Positions 53,562-63,333 of a stretch of DNA of 64,000 nucleotides are shown piece by piece; within the stretch, counting starts at the first letter, position 1; each line of letters starts with the position of its first letter. The position numbers were made by a program, and so were the translations under genes. The notes under the pieces are model-generated. The model did no database searches. It saw nothing but the letters and a program-made list of their open reading frames with translations, and was not told the origin of the DNA. The DNA lies in the NCBI RefSeq assembly GCF_011801145.1, contig NZ_CP046172.1, positions 4,526,001-4,590,000 on the forward strand. The letters are read 5' to 3'. The stretch is from Nocardia arthritidis (GTDB lineage: Bacteria > Actinomycetota > Actinomycetes > Mycobacteriales > Mycobacteriaceae).

Positions 53562-55196
53562 TCAGCGCAGGTCGCGCCTGCGGAAGGCGACTGCGCCCAC
53601 CGCGATCAATCCAGCTGCGACAGCCAGCAACCAAAGCTCCGGCGCCGCGGTGAATTCCGCGCCGGGCAACTTCGGCGGATGGTTGTACGGCACCAGATCG
53701 GCGGTCCAGTGCGGCAGCCCGTTCACAGCGCCGAGCAACCAGACGATGAGGAGTGTGCTGAAGACGCCCCAGGCGACCGGCGTTAACCGCGGCGCTATTC
53801 CGTAGAGCGCCACCGTGATGCCGGTGAGCACCCAGGCGGCGGGCACCTGGACGAGCGCGGCGCCCAGCGTATCGGACAGCTTGCCCGGGACATCATCGGC
53901 CGCGATCCCGTAGACGAGTCCGAACACGGTAGCGGCGAGCAGCACCAGGAACGCCGCACCGAGCAATGCGAAACTGATATGGCTCGCGACGTATCGTGGC
54001 CTGCTCACCGCGCCGGAGAGGGTGGATTCCACCCGTTGGCTGGCCTCCTCGTCGTGCAAGCGCAGCGTCGCGGAGATCGTGTATGCGCCTGCGGCCATGG
54101 CGAGCGTGGTCATGCCGGCGGTGACGAAGGCGTCCTCCAGTGCATGCGTGCCGCCTATCCGCGTGACGACATCGCCTACGTTGGAACCCTTGTTGATCAT
54201 GTCGCCGATGCTGCGGACGATCCCGCCCATCAGCGCGCCGTACAGCGCGAAGCCGATCGCCCAGACCAGCAGCGTGCCACGCTGCAACCGCCAGGCCAGC
54301 CCGGCCGGACCGGACAGCGCCGCTGCCGCCGCCGCTGGACCCGGCCGTTCGGCGACGAGCCCCGCCCCGGTATCGCGCAGGCGCAGCAGCGAATACGCAC
54401 CGGCCCAAGCGATCACCGTCAGCGCGAGTAGCGGAATCAGCGTCCACCAACGGATTTCGGCCATCGGCCGCATCAGCACACACCAGCCGACCGGTGAGAA
54501 CCAGGACAGCACACCGTTACCCGCGTCGCCGATGGCCCGCAGTGCGAAGGCCGCGGCCAGCGCGCCGAAGGCCATGCCGCGGGCCACCCGCGCGGTGCTG
54601 CCCGCCTGCGCGGCCACCGCGGCCACCCCGCCCCAGAGCAGACCCGATGCCGCCAGCGCCGCGCCGAATGCGAGCGCATGCGCCCCGGACACCTCGGATT
54701 TCAGCGTCACCGCGCACACGAGCCCGGTGATCAGGCAGCCCGCACCGGTCAGGATCAGTGCCGCGGTGAGTCCGGCGTAGCGGCCGATGCTGGTCGCGCC
54801 GACGAGTTCGGCGCGACCGGTGTCCTCCTCGACCCGGGTGTGCCGGATAACGGTGAGGATGGTCGCGACGGCGATCAACGTGAAGAACGGACCACCTTTC
54901 CACAGCGCCACCGCGGGCAGGTCGGTGGCGTAGAGCCGCCCGTACATCATGTGCAACGCCGGACTGTCCTGAATGGTCTTGGCGTACTGGGCGAGTTCGG
55001 CGGGTTTCCCGTCGTAGAGCTTCTTGGTGCTGGACAGATACATGATCGGCACCAGCCCGAACAGCAACGACCAGAGCGGCAACACGATTCGATCGCGGCG
55101 CAGGTAGAGCCGCAGCAGCCGACCGGTTCCGGCGAAATCGGCGGCCGTGCGCGCGGCGGGCGCGGCATAGTGCCGCCCGGCGACGGCGGTGGTCAT
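53562..55196 (-). CDS. ABC-2-type exporter permease
   Basis: 544-residue membrane protein with about 12 hydrophobic segments in two similar halves, typical of the large actinobacterial permeases annotated as polyketide or antibiotic exporters. Seen: [20 protein letters not shown] at the first helix and a large loop [20 protein letters not shown], mirrored by [20 protein letters not shown] in the first half. Its start overlaps the ATPase stop by 4 bp. With the ATPase and TetR it forms an operon. Substrate unknown, probably a toxic hydrophobic compound. Confidence 0.87.
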   Translation of the reverse strand: MTTAVAGRHYAAPAARTAADFAGTGRLLRLYLRRDRIVLPLWSLLFGLVPIMYLSSTKKLYDGKPAELAQYAKTIQDSPALHMMYGRLYATDLPAVALWKGGPFFTLIAVATILTVIRHTRVEEDTGRAELVGATSIGRYAGLTAALILTGAGCLITGLVCAVTLKSEVSGAHALAFGAALAASGLLWGGVAAVAAQAGSTARVARGMAFGALAAAFALRAIGDAGNGVLSWFSPVGWCVLMRPMAEIRWWTLIPLLALTVIAWAGAYSLLRLRDTGAGLVAERPGPAAAAAALSGPAGLAWRLQRGTLLVWAIGFALYGALMGGIVRSIGDMINKGSNVGDVVTRIGGTHALEDAFVTAGMTTLAMAAGAYTISATLRLHDEEASQRVESTLSGAVSRPRYVASHISFALLGAAFLVLLAATVFGLVYGIAADDVPGKLSDTLGAALVQVPAAWVLTGITVALYGIAPRLTPVAWGVFSTLLIVWLLGAVNGLPHWTADLVPYNHPPKLPGAEFTAAPELWLLAVAAGLIAVGAVAFRRRDLR

Positions 55197-56134
55197 GCCC
55201 GCACCCCCGTCGCGGAAGCCGCTGCGGCGGAACGGGTTCCGTCACCATCGCGGTCGATGTGGTAGTGCCGCAGGAACAGCTCCTCCAGAGTGGGCGGCGC
55301 GCTGGTGAGGCTGCTGACCCCGGCGTCGCCGAGCACCCGGATCAACTGGCCGAGATGTTCGCCGTCCACCTGGCAGCGCACCGTCGAGCCGTCCCGCTCG
55401 ATATCCTCGACCCCCGGAATGCGCGCGAGATCGCCTGGGTCGCCGATCAATTCGGCGGTGATATTGGTGCGCGAGAGGTGCCGCATATCCGACAGCGACC
55501 CGCTCTCGACGGTGCGGCCCTCCCGGATGATGGTCACCCGGTCGCACAGCACCTCCACCTCGGAGAGGATGTGACTGGACAGCAGCACGGTGGTGCCGCG
55601 ATCCTGCGCCTCCTTCACACATTCCCGGAATACCTGCTCCATCAACGGATCCAGGCCCGAGGTCGGCTCGTCGAGCAGCAGCAGCCGCACGTCGGAGGCC
55701 AGCGCGGAGATCAGCGCCACCTTCTGCCGGTTGCCCTTGGAATAGGTGCGCGCCTTCTTGCGCGGATCCAGATCGAATCGTTCGATGAGCTCGGCGCGCC
55801 GCCGCGTATTGATGCCGCCGCGCATCCGGGCGAGCAGATCGATCGTCTCGCCGCCGGAAAGCGACGGCCACAGCGTGACATCGCCTGGTACATAAGCCAA
55901 TTCGTGATGCAGGCCGACCGCGTCGGACCACGGGTCGCGGCCGAGCAGCCGGGCGGTGCCGGAGGTCGCCCGCAGGATGCCGAGCAGGATCCGGATGGTG
56001 GTGGACTTACCCGCGCCGTTGGGCCCGAGGAAGCCGTGGATCTCGCCTTCGGACACCGCGAGATTCAACCCGTCGAGTGCCGTCACATGGCCGAAGGTCT
56101 TTCGGAGATCCTTGATTTCGATGACGCCGGACAT
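55193..56134 (-). CDS. ABC exporter ATP-binding protein
   Basis: 313 residues. Walker [12 protein letters not shown] (about 36-46), Walker [15 protein letters not shown]-loop SSHILSE. The signature motif is YSKGNRQKV in place of LSGGQ, a known variant in this exporter subfamily. A C-terminal extension (about 225-313) is shared with drug-exporter ATPases. ATG 56134 directly abuts the TetR stop and GAGGAG lies upstream. It powers the permease encoded next. Confidence 0.92.
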   Translation of the reverse strand: MSGVIEIKDLRKTFGHVTALDGLNLAVSEGEIHGFLGPNGAGKSTTIRILLGILRATSGTARLLGRDPWSDAVGLHHELAYVPGDVTLWPSLSGGETIDLLARMRGGINTRRRAELIERFDLDPRKKARTYSKGNRQKVALISALASDVRLLLLDEPTSGLDPLMEQVFRECVKEAQDRGTTVLLSSHILSEVEVLCDRVTIIREGRTVESGSLSDMRHLSRTNITAELIGDPGDLARIPGVEDIERDGSTVRCQVDGEHLGQLIRVLGDAGVSSLTSAPPTLEELFLRHYHIDRDGDGTRSAAAASATGVRA

Positions 56135-56788
56135 TCACTCCTCCTTGGTGAGTGCGTCGAAAAGCGTTGAGTCGGTGAACATGCCCTGGGTGTACAGCTC
56201 CACTGCGGGCATGGTGAGGTCGTCGGTGACGTCGCGAATGGCCTTGCGGAAATCGATCTTTTCGCCGTTCGGGCAATGCAGTTGCATCCAGAGCAGCATC
56301 GCGCCGACATTTATCATGGTCAGATATCGTGCGCGCGCGTATTCGTCGCGGCTAGGCCTGATGGTCCCCGCATCGAGACCCATTCGGATGTAGCTCAGCG
56401 AATCGTCGACCAGGTGGTCGAAGAACGAGATCGCCGCGGGCCCACCCGCCTGCAGCGCGCGCAGCAGGTAGGCCACCATCGGTCCGTACACCTCTACCTC
56501 GGCCATCGAGGAGAGGAGGCCCTTGGTGCGATTGAGCTCGTTCATCGCCTTGAGTTTCTCGTCGCGAATCAGTTGGAGCACTCGCTCGTCGCAGGCGGCC
56601 CGCAGGCCGTCCTTGGACCCGAAGTGGTGGTTGACCAATCCGGGCGAGACCTCGGCCGCCTTCGCGATGGCGCGCACGCCGACCTGGAATCCCTGCTCGC
56701 CGAAGACCTCGATCGCGGCATCGCGTATGCGCGCCGCGGTATTCAGATCGTCGGCGGATCCTTGCGATAGGGGCTCTCGGTTAAACAC
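56135..56788 (-). CDS. TetR-family regulator of the ABC exporter
   Basis: 217 residues. The HTH is at about 30-60 (VGVRAIAKAAEVSPGLVNHH), with a TetR C-terminal domain. GTG 56788 lies inside the first of two operator-like repeats, and a TATACT -10 element ends only 6 bp upstream of it, so the transcript is probably leaderless. This implies autoregulation by direct blockage of transcription start. It heads the exporter operon. Confidence 0.9.
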   Translation of the reverse strand: MFNREPLSQGSADDLNTAARIRDAAIEVFGEQGFQVGVRAIAKAAEVSPGLVNHHFGSKDGLRAACDERVLQLIRDEKLKAMNELNRTKGLLSSMAEVEVYGPMVAYLLRALQAGGPAAISFFDHLVDDSLSYIRMGLDAGTIRPSRDEYARARYLTMINVGAMLLWMQLHCPNGEKIDFRKAIRDVTDDLTMPAVELYTQGMFTDSTLFDALTKEE

Positions 56789-56815
56789 ACGTTCAGTATA
56801 TTAAACACCCGTTCA
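56781..56815. promoter_or_regulatory. Twin TetR operator overlapping a leaderless promoter
   Basis: TTAAACACACGTTCA (56781-56795) and TTAAACACCCGTTCA (56801-56815) are direct copies with a 20-bp period; each is an imperfect palindrome TTAAAC-N4-GTTCAA. Between them, on the minus strand, lies TATACT (56800-56795), six bases before the GTG start at 56788. A repressor here would block RNA polymerase at the start site. Confidence 0.7.
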
Positions 56816-56877
56816 AACGCCAGCAAGAGGGTTGTCCGATTCGTGTCCTGGCGAAGTCGGCCAGATATCTCCCGGCT

Positions 56878-58833
56878 ATGGTCGAGGACATGGCCGAAGA
56901 CATCGCGACCCGGACATCGACGACGGCAGATCACCTTCGCGCGGCACTCGACGGACCATGGGCGGCGGTCCGCGAGGAGGCCAGGACCCAGCTCGCGGGC
57001 GACCGGTTCATCGGCGATCCCTACCTCGACTACCGGGCCGCACGTGCCCGGGTGCTGGAACAGATGCGGGCCGTCGCGACGCTCGGCTACGCCGAACGCG
57101 GCTTCCGGCGCGAGCATGGCGGTACCGGCGAACCCGGCGCCGCGGTGGTCGCATTGGAGATGCTGGCCTACTGCGACCTCTCGCTGTGGGTGAAATGCGG
57201 TGTGCAATGGGGACTTTTCGGCGGCGCGGTGGAAAATCTCGGCACCGAGCGGCATGCCGATTACGTCAAGCGGCTCATCTCACTCGACCTGCTCGGCTGC
57301 TTCGCGATGACCGAATCCGGGCACGGCAGCGATGTGGCGAATCTGGAGACCACCGCCACCTACGACCCGCAGGCCGGGGAGTTCGTCATCCACACGCCGA
57401 CACCGTCCGCGCGCAAGGATTACATCGGCGGCGCGGCCGAACACGCAAGGATGGCAGCGGTTTTCGCGCAGCTCATCACCCAGGGCGAGCGGCGCGGCGT
57501 GCACTGTCTGCTGGTGCCGATCCGCGACGAGCACGGCGCCGACCTGCCCGGCGTCACGACCTCCGACGACGGTCTCAAGGGCGGCCTGCCCGGTGTCGAC
57601 AACGGGCGCATCGTCTTCGACAACGTCCGGGTGCCGCGGGAGAACCTGCTCAACCGCTACGCCGATGTGGCGCCCGACGGCACGTACAGCTCGGCCATCG
57701 AGAACCCGAGCCGCCGATTCTTCACCACCCTGGGCACTTTGGTGCGCGGCCGGGTCAGCGTCGGCGGCGCGGCGGCCGCGGGGGCGCGGGTGGCGCTGAG
57801 CATCGCGGTCCGCTACGCGCTGAAGCGCCGCCAGTTCGCCGATCCCGATACCGGGGCCGAGACGCTGCTGCTGGATTACCGCAGTCATCAGCGCAGGTTG
57901 TTGCCGCTGGTGGCCAAGTCGTACGCGTACGCCTTCGCGCAGAACGATCTGGTGCGCCGCATGCACCTCGTGCAGACCGGACAGGATCTCGATCCGGGCG
58001 CGCAGCGCGCGCTGGAGAAGCGGGCCGCCGGGTTGAAGGCCGCGCAGACACGGCATGCGACCCGGGCCATTCAGGAATGCCGCGAAGCCTGCGGCGGCGC
58101 GGGCTATTTGACGGAGAACCGGCTGGTGACGCTGAAGGCCGACACCGATGTGTTCACCACCTTCGAGGGCGACAACGTGGTGCTCACCCAGTTGGTGGCC
58201 AAGGAGCTGCTCACCGCGTACTCCGACGAGGTCCGCGATCTCGACGCGCTCGGCTGGGTGCGGTTCGCCGCGACCATGGCCGGTGATGTGGTGCGCAAGC
58301 GGTCCGGCGTGCGTCAGCTCATCCAGACCATGCGCGACGGCGCGAAGGACACCGTCGACGAGGGCGATCTGTCCCGCCGGCCGGTGCAGTTGCAGCTGTT
58401 CGCCGACCGGGAGGACTACCTGCTGCGCACCGCCGCGCACCGGCTGCGCGCCCGCGCGAAAGACACCGGACCTTTCGAGGCGTTCGACAACGCGCAGGAC
58501 CACATCCTCGCCGCGGGCGCCGCGCACATCGATCGACTGGTGCTGGAAGCCTTCGTCGAGGGTATCGCCGGCATCGCCGACCCGGCCGCCCGCGACCTCG
58601 CCGAAACGGTGTGCGATCTGTTCGTTTACACACTGCTGGAAGAGAATTCGGCCTGGTACATCATGCACCGGTTCATGTCGGTCGAGCGGGCCAAGGCGGT
58701 GCGCCGCGGCGTCAACGAACTGGTGGACCGGTTGCGTCCCGACGCGCTGACCCTCGTCGAGGGACTCGGCGTGCCCGAATACATGCTGCGCGCGGCCATG
58801 CTCGACGACGCGAGCGTCTACGAGCGCAGCTGA
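56878..58833 (+). CDS. Acyl-CoA oxidase/dehydrogenase family protein
   Basis: 651-residue flavoenzyme of the acyl-CoA oxidase type: FAD/substrate loop CFAMTESGHGSDVANLETTA, RFFTTLGTLVRGRVSVGGAA, and the catalytic Glu in VFTTFEGDNVVLTQLVAKEL (about 421). It would introduce the first double bond in acyl-CoA chains and pass electrons to oxygen. Large C-terminal region as in ACOX. ATG 56878 (56890 possible) has only a weak ribosome site. Divergent from the TetR gene by 90 bp and perhaps repressed by it. Confidence 0.88.
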   Translation: MVEDMAEDIATRTSTTADHLRAALDGPWAAVREEARTQLAGDRFIGDPYLDYRAARARVLEQMRAVATLGYAERGFRREHGGTGEPGAAVVALEMLAYCDLSLWVKCGVQWGLFGGAVENLGTERHADYVKRLISLDLLGCFAMTESGHGSDVANLETTATYDPQAGEFVIHTPTPSARKDYIGGAAEHARMAAVFAQLITQGERRGVHCLLVPIRDEHGADLPGVTTSDDGLKGGLPGVDNGRIVFDNVRVPRENLLNRYADVAPDGTYSSAIENPSRRFFTTLGTLVRGRVSVGGAAAAGARVALSIAVRYALKRRQFADPDTGAETLLLDYRSHQRRLLPLVAKSYAYAFAQNDLVRRMHLVQTGQDLDPGAQRALEKRAAGLKAAQTRHATRAIQECREACGGAGYLTENRLVTLKADTDVFTTFEGDNVVLTQLVAKELLTAYSDEVRDLDALGWVRFAATMAGDVVRKRSGVRQLIQTMRDGAKDTVDEGDLSRRPVQLQLFADREDYLLRTAAHRLRARAKDTGPFEAFDNAQDHILAAGAAHIDRLVLEAFVEGIAGIADPAARDLAETVCDLFVYTLLEENSAWYIMHRFMSVERAKAVRRGVNELVDRLRPDALTLVEGLGVPEYMLRAAMLDDASVYERS

Positions 58834-58887
58834 AGCCGCTTCTCCCGACGTGCTGTCGCTCGTCGACGGGAAGACCGTGCCGCGCGG

Positions 58888-59520
58888 CTACGGTCGCGAG
58901 TGAGCAACCCGGCCCTTGTCGACAGCCGTGTGGAGCACCCCGGCCAGCCAGCACAGCGCGGTGGTCAGCGCGATGGCCGCGGCCGCGCCGCCGACGATAT
59001 CGGTGGGCAGGTGGTATCCGAGCCCGATCATGCCGATAGCGACGAGCGCCAACGCCACCACAGTGAGCCCGAGCGCCGCCAACCCGGCCCGCGCTGAATC
59101 CGTCAATAGCACGAATGCCGTTGCGACGGCGACCAATTGGACGGTGTGCCCGCTCGGGTACGCGAGGTAGTCGTGCAGCGGCCGCACCCAGAGCGGTTTG
59201 AGCAGGAAGGTATTGATCGCCACGGTCAGCTCCGGCGCGATCAGCATGGTCGCCGCAGCCCACCACCGGCCGCGATAAGCGAACCACGCCGCCGCGGCGA
59301 CGAGCAGCGGCAGCACGATATAGCCGTCGCTCGGGATCACCAGCGCGTGCAGTACGCCGGGATGCGCGTCGAGCGCCGAGTGCACCGGCTCGGTGACCGC
59401 GCGATCGGCCGCGGTCGGGCCGCCGTCGGCGGGGAAGGTGGCCGGTAACGCGACCGTCACCGCGGCGCCGGCCGCGACCGTCCCGGCCGCGACCACCGGG
59501 GTCGGCTGTCGCTGTTTCAC
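58888..59520 (-). CDS. PAP2-family membrane phosphatase
   Basis: 210-residue membrane protein with about six helices. Phosphatase motifs in order: KPLWVRP (short first motif), PSGH, and GLGYHLPTDIVGG with His and Asp of the third motif. The site faces outside. It could recycle undecaprenyl pyrophosphate or dephosphorylate phosphatidate. The first motif is KPLWVRP, whose K-to-RP spacing is shorter than the usual KxxxxxxRP. Convergent with the acyl-CoA oxidase gene. Confidence 0.85.
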   Translation of the reverse strand: MKQRQPTPVVAAGTVAAGAAVTVALPATFPADGGPTAADRAVTEPVHSALDAHPGVLHALVIPSDGYIVLPLLVAAAAWFAYRGRWWAAATMLIAPELTVAINTFLLKPLWVRPLHDYLAYPSGHTVQLVAVATAFVLLTDSARAGLAALGLTVVALALVAIGMIGLGYHLPTDIVGGAAAAIALTTALCWLAGVLHTAVDKGRVAHSRP

Positions 59521-59902
59521 CGGACGACCATAGCGTTTCCTGTCATGCCCGCAGAATTACGGGCGCGATTACCGAAACCGCGGTCGCCGGACGCGCAGCT
59601 CTACCAATTGCTCCGAATATCGCGTCGCCGCAATGCTTTTCTACTCAGATTTCACGAAAGCGCCTGTATGGCAAGTATTTGCTATACCGACGGCCGCCGA
59701 CTCGAACGAGAAGTGCCTGCGCCGACCGGGAAAACGAGCCTGCATCGATTCCGCTGCCGGGGCCGTGTGGCTTGGTATTGTCGTTCTGGAGCGATCGCGC
59801 GGTGAACCGCGCGAATCGAAGGTTCGGCTCGCGCCCGGATGCAGTTGATGCATGGGATGTTTCGCGGCGACCGGGCGCGTGGGTGCAGTGAGAGGGACAG
59901 CG
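59521..59902. other. Intergenic region without recognisable gene
   Basis: 382 bp. Several short open frames exist on both strands (for example 59545-59805 and 59633-59848 on plus), but none shows a family motif or ribosome site, and they overlap each other. Composition is more AT-rich at 59610-59690. The promoter of the LuxR-family gene is probably here. Confidence 0.5.
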
Positions 59903-62275
59903 ATGGTTGATCGGAATTACGGATTGCAGCTGCCCGTGATATCCCGAAATACTCAGCCCGGTAGTGCCGCCCACCATTTGCCCGTGCTCGTCGGACGCGA
60001 CGGCGAATTGGCCGAGCTGGCCGAACTGCTTGCCGGATCCGGTCCCCGGCTGCTCACCGTGACCGGCACGGCGGGCGTCGGCAAGAGCAGGCTGGCGCGA
60101 GCCGCCTTGTGCGGCAAGGAATTCGATGGCGCTCGGAATACTCCCGTCGACCTCGCCGAGTGCGCCGATCGCGCCGCGGCCTGGAATGCGGTGCTCGCGG
60201 CGGCGGGCGGCCGCCCACTCGGCATCGTGCGGCCGGTGGCCGGTGTTGACTCGACCCTGGCGCTGCTGGCCGCCCGGCTCCGGGACGCACCGGCAATCCT
60301 GTTGCTGGACAACTGCGATCGCCTGATCGAAGCGATCTCGGCCGATGTGGCCGCCCTACTCGACCGCTGCCCGCGCCTGGTGATCGTCGCGACCAGCCGG
60401 GCGCCGCTGCACCTGCGCGGGGAACATATAGTCCGGGTGCGGCCGCTGCCCGGCGAAAGCGGCGACGGCGACTACTACCCGGCCGCCTCACCCGCCGCGC
60501 GGCTGCTGCTGGACAGCATCGACAGCCACTATCGCGGGCTCGCCGCACTGGCCGACCGTCTGGTGCTCGACGATATCGTCCGCGAATTGGACGGTGTGCC
60601 ACTGGCTTTGGAGCTCGCCGCGGGCGCGATCGCGCGCCTCGGGCCGGTGCGCACCCTGCACCGCATCAAGGCGGGCGCCGACCTTCAGTCACCCTTTTTC
60701 GTCGACGTGCCCGCCCGGCACCGCGGCATGGACGCCGCGGTGGGCTGGGGCGTCAGCGGCCTGGATCCGGACGTTCTCGAACTGCTGCTGCGTCTTTCGC
60801 TGTTCGAGGCGCCATTCGATCTCGAGGCGGCCTGCCTGGTGAGCGTCATCGACGAGGAGCGCACCGGCGCGGCCATCGCCGAGCTGGTGGATCGCAGTCT
60901 GCTGGAAGACGATTCGGCGGCGCCCGCCACCGCCGCCTATCGCCTCTTCGCCACCGTACGCGCCTGGTGCCGCCGCGTGCTGGCCGCGGAACCCGAACGC
61001 GCGGAACGGATTCGGTGGGCACACGTGGACCGCCTCTGCCGGCTGGCCACCGTGCTCGGCCCGGCGCTGCGGCGCGACGGCGAGCGTGCGGGGGCGATGG
61101 CGAAGGCGGGCGCACGAATCGCCGACCTGCTCGCGGCGCTGCATCACCTGCTGGAAACCGGCCAGCCCGAGCGCGCCGTCGCGGCCGCCGCCCGGCTGGA
61201 ACCGGTGTGGGTGGCGCACGGCTATCTGGCCGAGGTGGAATCGCTGCTGGCGCGCACCCTGCGCACGGACGAACTCGGCGGCGCGTCGGCCGCGCTGTGC
61301 CGTCAGGTGCTCGGGATCTGGGCGCTGCGCACCGCGCGGCTGCATCGCTCGGTCGAACTGCTCACCGATGCCGTTGCCGGACACCGGAATTCGGGTGACC
61401 CGGTAGGCGCGGCCGGATGCGCGGTCGTCCTGGGTACCGCGCTGTGCATGCTCGGCGACGATGACGGCGCGCGCAGGCATCTGCGATCGGCCGCCCTGCG
61501 GGCCGACCGGCTGTCCGAGGAACTCGTAGGCTGGCTGGAGGTGGCGCAGGCGATGACGGAGATCCCGCTCCCGGCCCGCCGCGACGGGACCGGATGGGCG
61601 ACAGTGCGCGACCGGGTGCGCGAATTCGAGCTGCCGATCCGGCTGCCCGCGCTGTACATGCTGGCCCGCACGCAGCTCGGGCCGGAAACCCTCGACCGGG
61701 CGCTGCTGCTGTTCCGCGAGGTGCTCGGCGCCGAAGGTATCGAAGCGCATCTGCTGCCCGCGATCAACGCGCTGGAAGGTTGTGCGCTGGCCTATTTCGC
61801 CGCCGGCGGCGACTATCGGGAGGTTGCCGCGACGCTGTCCATGGCCGCACGGCACCTGCGCGAGGTGCACGCCATCCCGCCACTGGCCGCCGAGGACTGT
61901 TCGATGGCCGAACCGGATTACCGGAATGCCGTGGGGGAGGAGCGTTTCCGTGCGGTCGCCCGGCGCGGCTCGGAAATGGATCTGGCCGCCGCCATCACCT
62001 ACGCGCGCTCCGCTCCGCTGCTGCGGGCACCCGACGAGTCACCGCTGGCGGCGCTCACCAACCGGCAGCGCGAGATCGCCAGGCTGGTGGCCACCGGGAT
62101 GACGAACCGGATGATCGCGACCCACCTGCGCATCTCGGAATGGACCGTGGTCAATCATGTGCGCCAGGTGATGTTCAAACTCGACTGCCCGTCCCGCCTG
62201 CATGTCGCGCTGCTGGTGGAACGGGAGAGTCAACCGTTCGCCGAAACCGATCCGGCGGCGACGCCGACCGCGTGA
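59903..62275 (+). CDS. Large LuxR-family regulator with STAND-type ATPase domain
   Basis: 790 residues. N-terminal NTPase: Walker A GTAGVGKSRLA (about 56-66), Walker B AILLLDNCD (about 132), IVATSRAPL sensor and ELDGVPLALELAAGAI, typical of the AAA/NB-ARC class. A TPR-like helical middle (about 390-690) follows, then a C-terminal LuxR HTH (LTNRQREIARLVATGMTNRM, about 717-775). A signal-activated transcription factor; target unknown. GAGGGA precedes ATG 59903. It ends adjacent to the convergent NERD gene. Confidence 0.9.
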   Translation: MVDRNYGLQLPVISRNTQPGSAAHHLPVLVGRDGELAELAELLAGSGPRLLTVTGTAGVGKSRLARAALCGKEFDGARNTPVDLAECADRAAAWNAVLAAAGGRPLGIVRPVAGVDSTLALLAARLRDAPAILLLDNCDRLIEAISADVAALLDRCPRLVIVATSRAPLHLRGEHIVRVRPLPGESGDGDYYPAASPAARLLLDSIDSHYRGLAALADRLVLDDIVRELDGVPLALELAAGAIARLGPVRTLHRIKAGADLQSPFFVDVPARHRGMDAAVGWGVSGLDPDVLELLLRLSLFEAPFDLEAACLVSVIDEERTGAAIAELVDRSLLEDDSAAPATAAYRLFATVRAWCRRVLAAEPERAERIRWAHVDRLCRLATVLGPALRRDGERAGAMAKAGARIADLLAALHHLLETGQPERAVAAAARLEPVWVAHGYLAEVESLLARTLRTDELGGASAALCRQVLGIWALRTARLHRSVELLTDAVAGHRNSGDPVGAAGCAVVLGTALCMLGDDDGARRHLRSAALRADRLSEELVGWLEVAQAMTEIPLPARRDGTGWATVRDRVREFELPIRLPALYMLARTQLGPETLDRALLLFREVLGAEGIEAHLLPAINALEGCALAYFAAGGDYREVAATLSMAARHLREVHAIPPLAAEDCSMAEPDYRNAVGEERFRAVARRGSEMDLAAAITYARSAPLLRAPDESPLAALTNRQREIARLVATGMTNRMIATHLRISEWTVVNHVRQVMFKLDCPSRLHVALLVERESQPFAETDPAATPTA

Positions 62276-63178
62276 CTAGCCGGGACCGTACGTCAGCACC
62301 AGCGAGATGACGAACCACAGCACCCAGACGAACGCGACGATCATGCCGGTGGCGAGCAGGATGCGCATGAACGCCCGGCCCATATCCATATCGCCGGGCA
62401 CCCGGGGGTAGAGCTTCCACGGGCTGTACCACGGCGACTCGATACGCAGCCGCGGGCTCACCTGCGCCTCGCGCTCCTTGGCCAGCCGCATCTCCTCGAC
62501 ATACGCCTCGGCCTGCGCCTGGTTCGGGCCGCCGTGCCACAGCGTGATGTCGATCGGGCCGAGGAAGCCCTCGTTGATCAGATCCTGCGGGGCGGGCAGA
62601 TACGGCAGGATGCCGAGCCCGCGGAAGGCGACGGCGATATCGTTCGCGGTCCACAGGAACTGCTCTTCCTCGGCCAACTGCTCGAAGTACGAGCGCAACC
62701 GCGACGGATCGTCGCCGAGCACGACGTCGAAACTCGGGTCGCTCCAGGCCTGTTGGATGGTGAGCTCCGCGCCGCGCAGCGGCACCACCAGCACGATGCC
62801 GTGCACCACCCGCTGGCCGAGCCCGCGCGCGGCGAGCCAGTTGTAGAGCGCGTAGGTGTGCTCGCGGGATTTCTCCAGCGGTGTGCGCCGGTCCCGTCCC
62901 TCCAGCGCGGCCGGCTCGCCCGAGATGGTCCACGGGCCGTTCAGCGGAATCTCCAGCACGCCGTCCTGCCGCGCGACCAGCGCCTCGGCCTCGATGATCA
63001 CACAGCTCGACGGCGTCCAGACGATCGCGTCGAACTGGTGCAGCCGATCCTGGTGGAACAGGCTCGCGTTGATGGTGGCGACGCCGTGCGGACTGGACGG
63101 ATCCTTCCAGGTGCGCAACCAGTCGATCAGCGCCCGCTCGGCGTTGGTCCCTGCGGGGTTCTGCACTCGCACGAGCAT
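62276..63178 (-). CDS. NERD-domain protein with C-terminal membrane anchor
   Basis: 300 residues. The N-terminal nuclease-related domain (about 10-165) shows GTNAERALIDWLRTW, LHQFDAIVWTPSSCVIIEAE (the D and E-x-E of the NERD site) and LVVPLRG. A hydrophobic segment (about 278-298) near the C-terminus would tether it to the membrane with the domain in the cytoplasm. NERD proteins have been suggested to cleave DNA but few are characterised. A TATAAG -10 lies 8 bp before ATG 63178, overlapping a long inverted repeat. Confidence 0.8.
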   Translation of the reverse strand: MLVRVQNPAGTNAERALIDWLRTWKDPSSPHGVATINASLFHQDRLHQFDAIVWTPSSCVIIEAEALVARQDGVLEIPLNGPWTISGEPAALEGRDRRTPLEKSREHTYALYNWLAARGLGQRVVHGIVLVVPLRGAELTIQQAWSDPSFDVVLGDDPSRLRSYFEQLAEEEQFLWTANDIAVAFRGLGILPYLPAPQDLINEGFLGPIDITLWHGGPNQAQAEAYVEEMRLAKEREAQVSPRLRIESPWYSPWKLYPRVPGDMDMGRAFMRILLATGMIVAFVWVLWFVISLVLTYGPG

Positions 63179-63186
63179 TGTGACAG

Positions 63187-63264
63187 CTTATATGGGAGTC
63201 TCGCGTCTCAGCGGTCGAGACTCGCGCCTGCGGCGCATGCGCTTCGACCGCTGAGACGCGAGAC
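63187..63264. repeat. 21-bp perfect inverted repeat with inner hairpin, abutting the NERD promoter
   Basis: Arms 63198-63218 and 63244-63264 (starting GTCTCGCGTCTCAGCGG and its complement) pair over 21 bp without mismatch around a 25-nt loop, itself containing GCGCC-TGC-GGCGC. A minus-strand TATAAG (63192-63187) follows the left arm, so the NERD -35 region lies in the repeat. It also ends 70 bp downstream of the ChoD-like gene and may terminate it. Confidence 0.65.
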
Positions 63265-63333
63265 GGGCCGCGAACGTCGCTCGTAAGACTCGCTCCCGGG
63301 TGGTTCGGTCGGTCGCGATCTTGCGAGGCAGTT

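Noticed and set aside
59545..59848. Short open frames before the LuxR-family gene
   Set aside because: Mutually overlapping, no ribosome site, no motifs; treated as intergenic.
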